Origin: Propionibacterium sp.
GTDB taxonomy: Bacteria; Actinomycetota; Actinomycetes; Propionibacteriales; Propionibacteriaceae
Reading direction: 5' to 3'
Assembly (NCBI GenBank): GCA_012837465.1
Contig: DURG01000357.1
Coordinates: 1-8,670 of the forward strand
Length of the DNA: 8,670 nt
The position numbers and the translations under genes were made by a program. This document shows positions 8,466 to 8,670 of this stretch, one piece after another. Every line of letters starts with the position of its first letter. Position 1 is the stretch's first letter. The notes below the pieces were generated by a model. That model searched no databases. It saw only the letters and a program-made list of their open reading frames with translations, and had not been told where the DNA came from.

Positions 8466-8472
8466 CAAGCTC

Positions 8473-8670
8473 ATGCGCAGCTTCTTCGAACAGATGGCCC
8501 CGTGGCCGCAGAACGACGGTTCCCTCCACCTGTATGCACTCCCCGACGGCGACGTGCGCGAGCGCCTCGACGAAGCCGCCGCACTCATCGACGGCGTGCC
8601 CAACCTCCCTCTCGTCCCGGACGCCTGGCGCCACTTCACGGTGCGCCGGCTCGCTCAGTTCGACGACCTC
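8473..8670 (+). CDS. 2'-5' RNA ligase-like 2H phosphoesterase, N-terminal part
   Basis: An open frame of 66 codons starts at the ATG at 8473 and runs off the right edge without a stop. It opens MRSFFEQMAPWP, then has a strand reading SLHLYALPD (17-25), a helix (about 27-40), and P-L-V-P-D-A-W-R-H-F-T-V (46-57), in which H54-F-T56 fits the first HxT motif of the 2H phosphoesterase superfamily. Members act on cyclic or 2'-5' phosphodiester bonds in RNA or nucleotides. The second HxT motif would lie beyond the window, so activity cannot be judged. An in-frame alternative ATG lies at codon 8, but the leaderless spacing favours the first. It is divergent from the protease operon across 23 bp. The family call rests on the short N-terminal pattern only. 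Confidence 0.65.
   Translation, partial: MRSFFEQMAPWPQNDGSLHLYALPDGDVRERLDEAAALIDGVPNLPLVPDAWRHFTVRRLAQFDDL

Noticed and set aside
8446..8634. A 62-codon minus-strand open frame upstream of the protease gene
   Set aside because: It is antisense to the 2H phosphoesterase reading frame, which has an HxT motif and a well-placed -10. The minus frame has no recognisable content.

Overview
The window is high-GC, gene-dense chromosomal DNA with strong G/C preference at third codon positions, GTG starts and several start codons that sit 6-7 nt after a -10-like hexamer (leaderless style). This, together with the protein families present (EttA, a pair of membrane-anchored dynamin-like GTPases, a PrsW-type protease), points to an actinobacterium. 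A Propionibacteriaceae-like organism is my guess by impression only. I see no insertion sequence, phage gene, CRISPR array, tRNA or rRNA.

Layout from left to right. Positions 27-2191 (minus strand) hold ettA, an ABC-F translation factor, and directly behind it a small four-helix membrane protein whose start overlaps the ettA stop by one base. The 156-bp region 2192-2347 is a divergent promoter region with a perfect 15-bp palindrome on the ettA side. Positions 2348-3691 (plus) encode a six-helix membrane protein with an LssY C-terminal-type domain. It converges on the next block with only 35 bp between them. Positions 3727-8449 (minus) form one tight three-gene operon, transcribed right to left: a PrsW-family intramembrane protease, then a dynamin-like GTPase with a C-terminal membrane hairpin (573 aa), then a second such GTPase (535 aa). 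Both junctions are stop/start overlaps. Positions 8473-8670 (plus) carry the first 66 codons of a 2H phosphoesterase / 2'-5' RNA ligase-like protein that runs out of the window.

How the parts may work together. The operon puts an intramembrane protease and two different bacterial dynamins under one promoter, with translational coupling, which suggests co-production and perhaps assembly of one membrane complex. The two GTPases differ: the second has a canonical set of G motifs including NQAD and TSA, while the first has N-R-C-P-P where the base-specificity motif N-K-x-D is expected. A heteromeric pair with divided roles is therefore plausible. The operon and the 2H phosphoesterase gene are divergent with just 23 bp between start codons, and their predicted -10 hexamers overlap by two bases, so both may fire from one bidirectional leaderless promoter. 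ettA is a housekeeping translation regulator and its membrane-protein partner is unrecognised.
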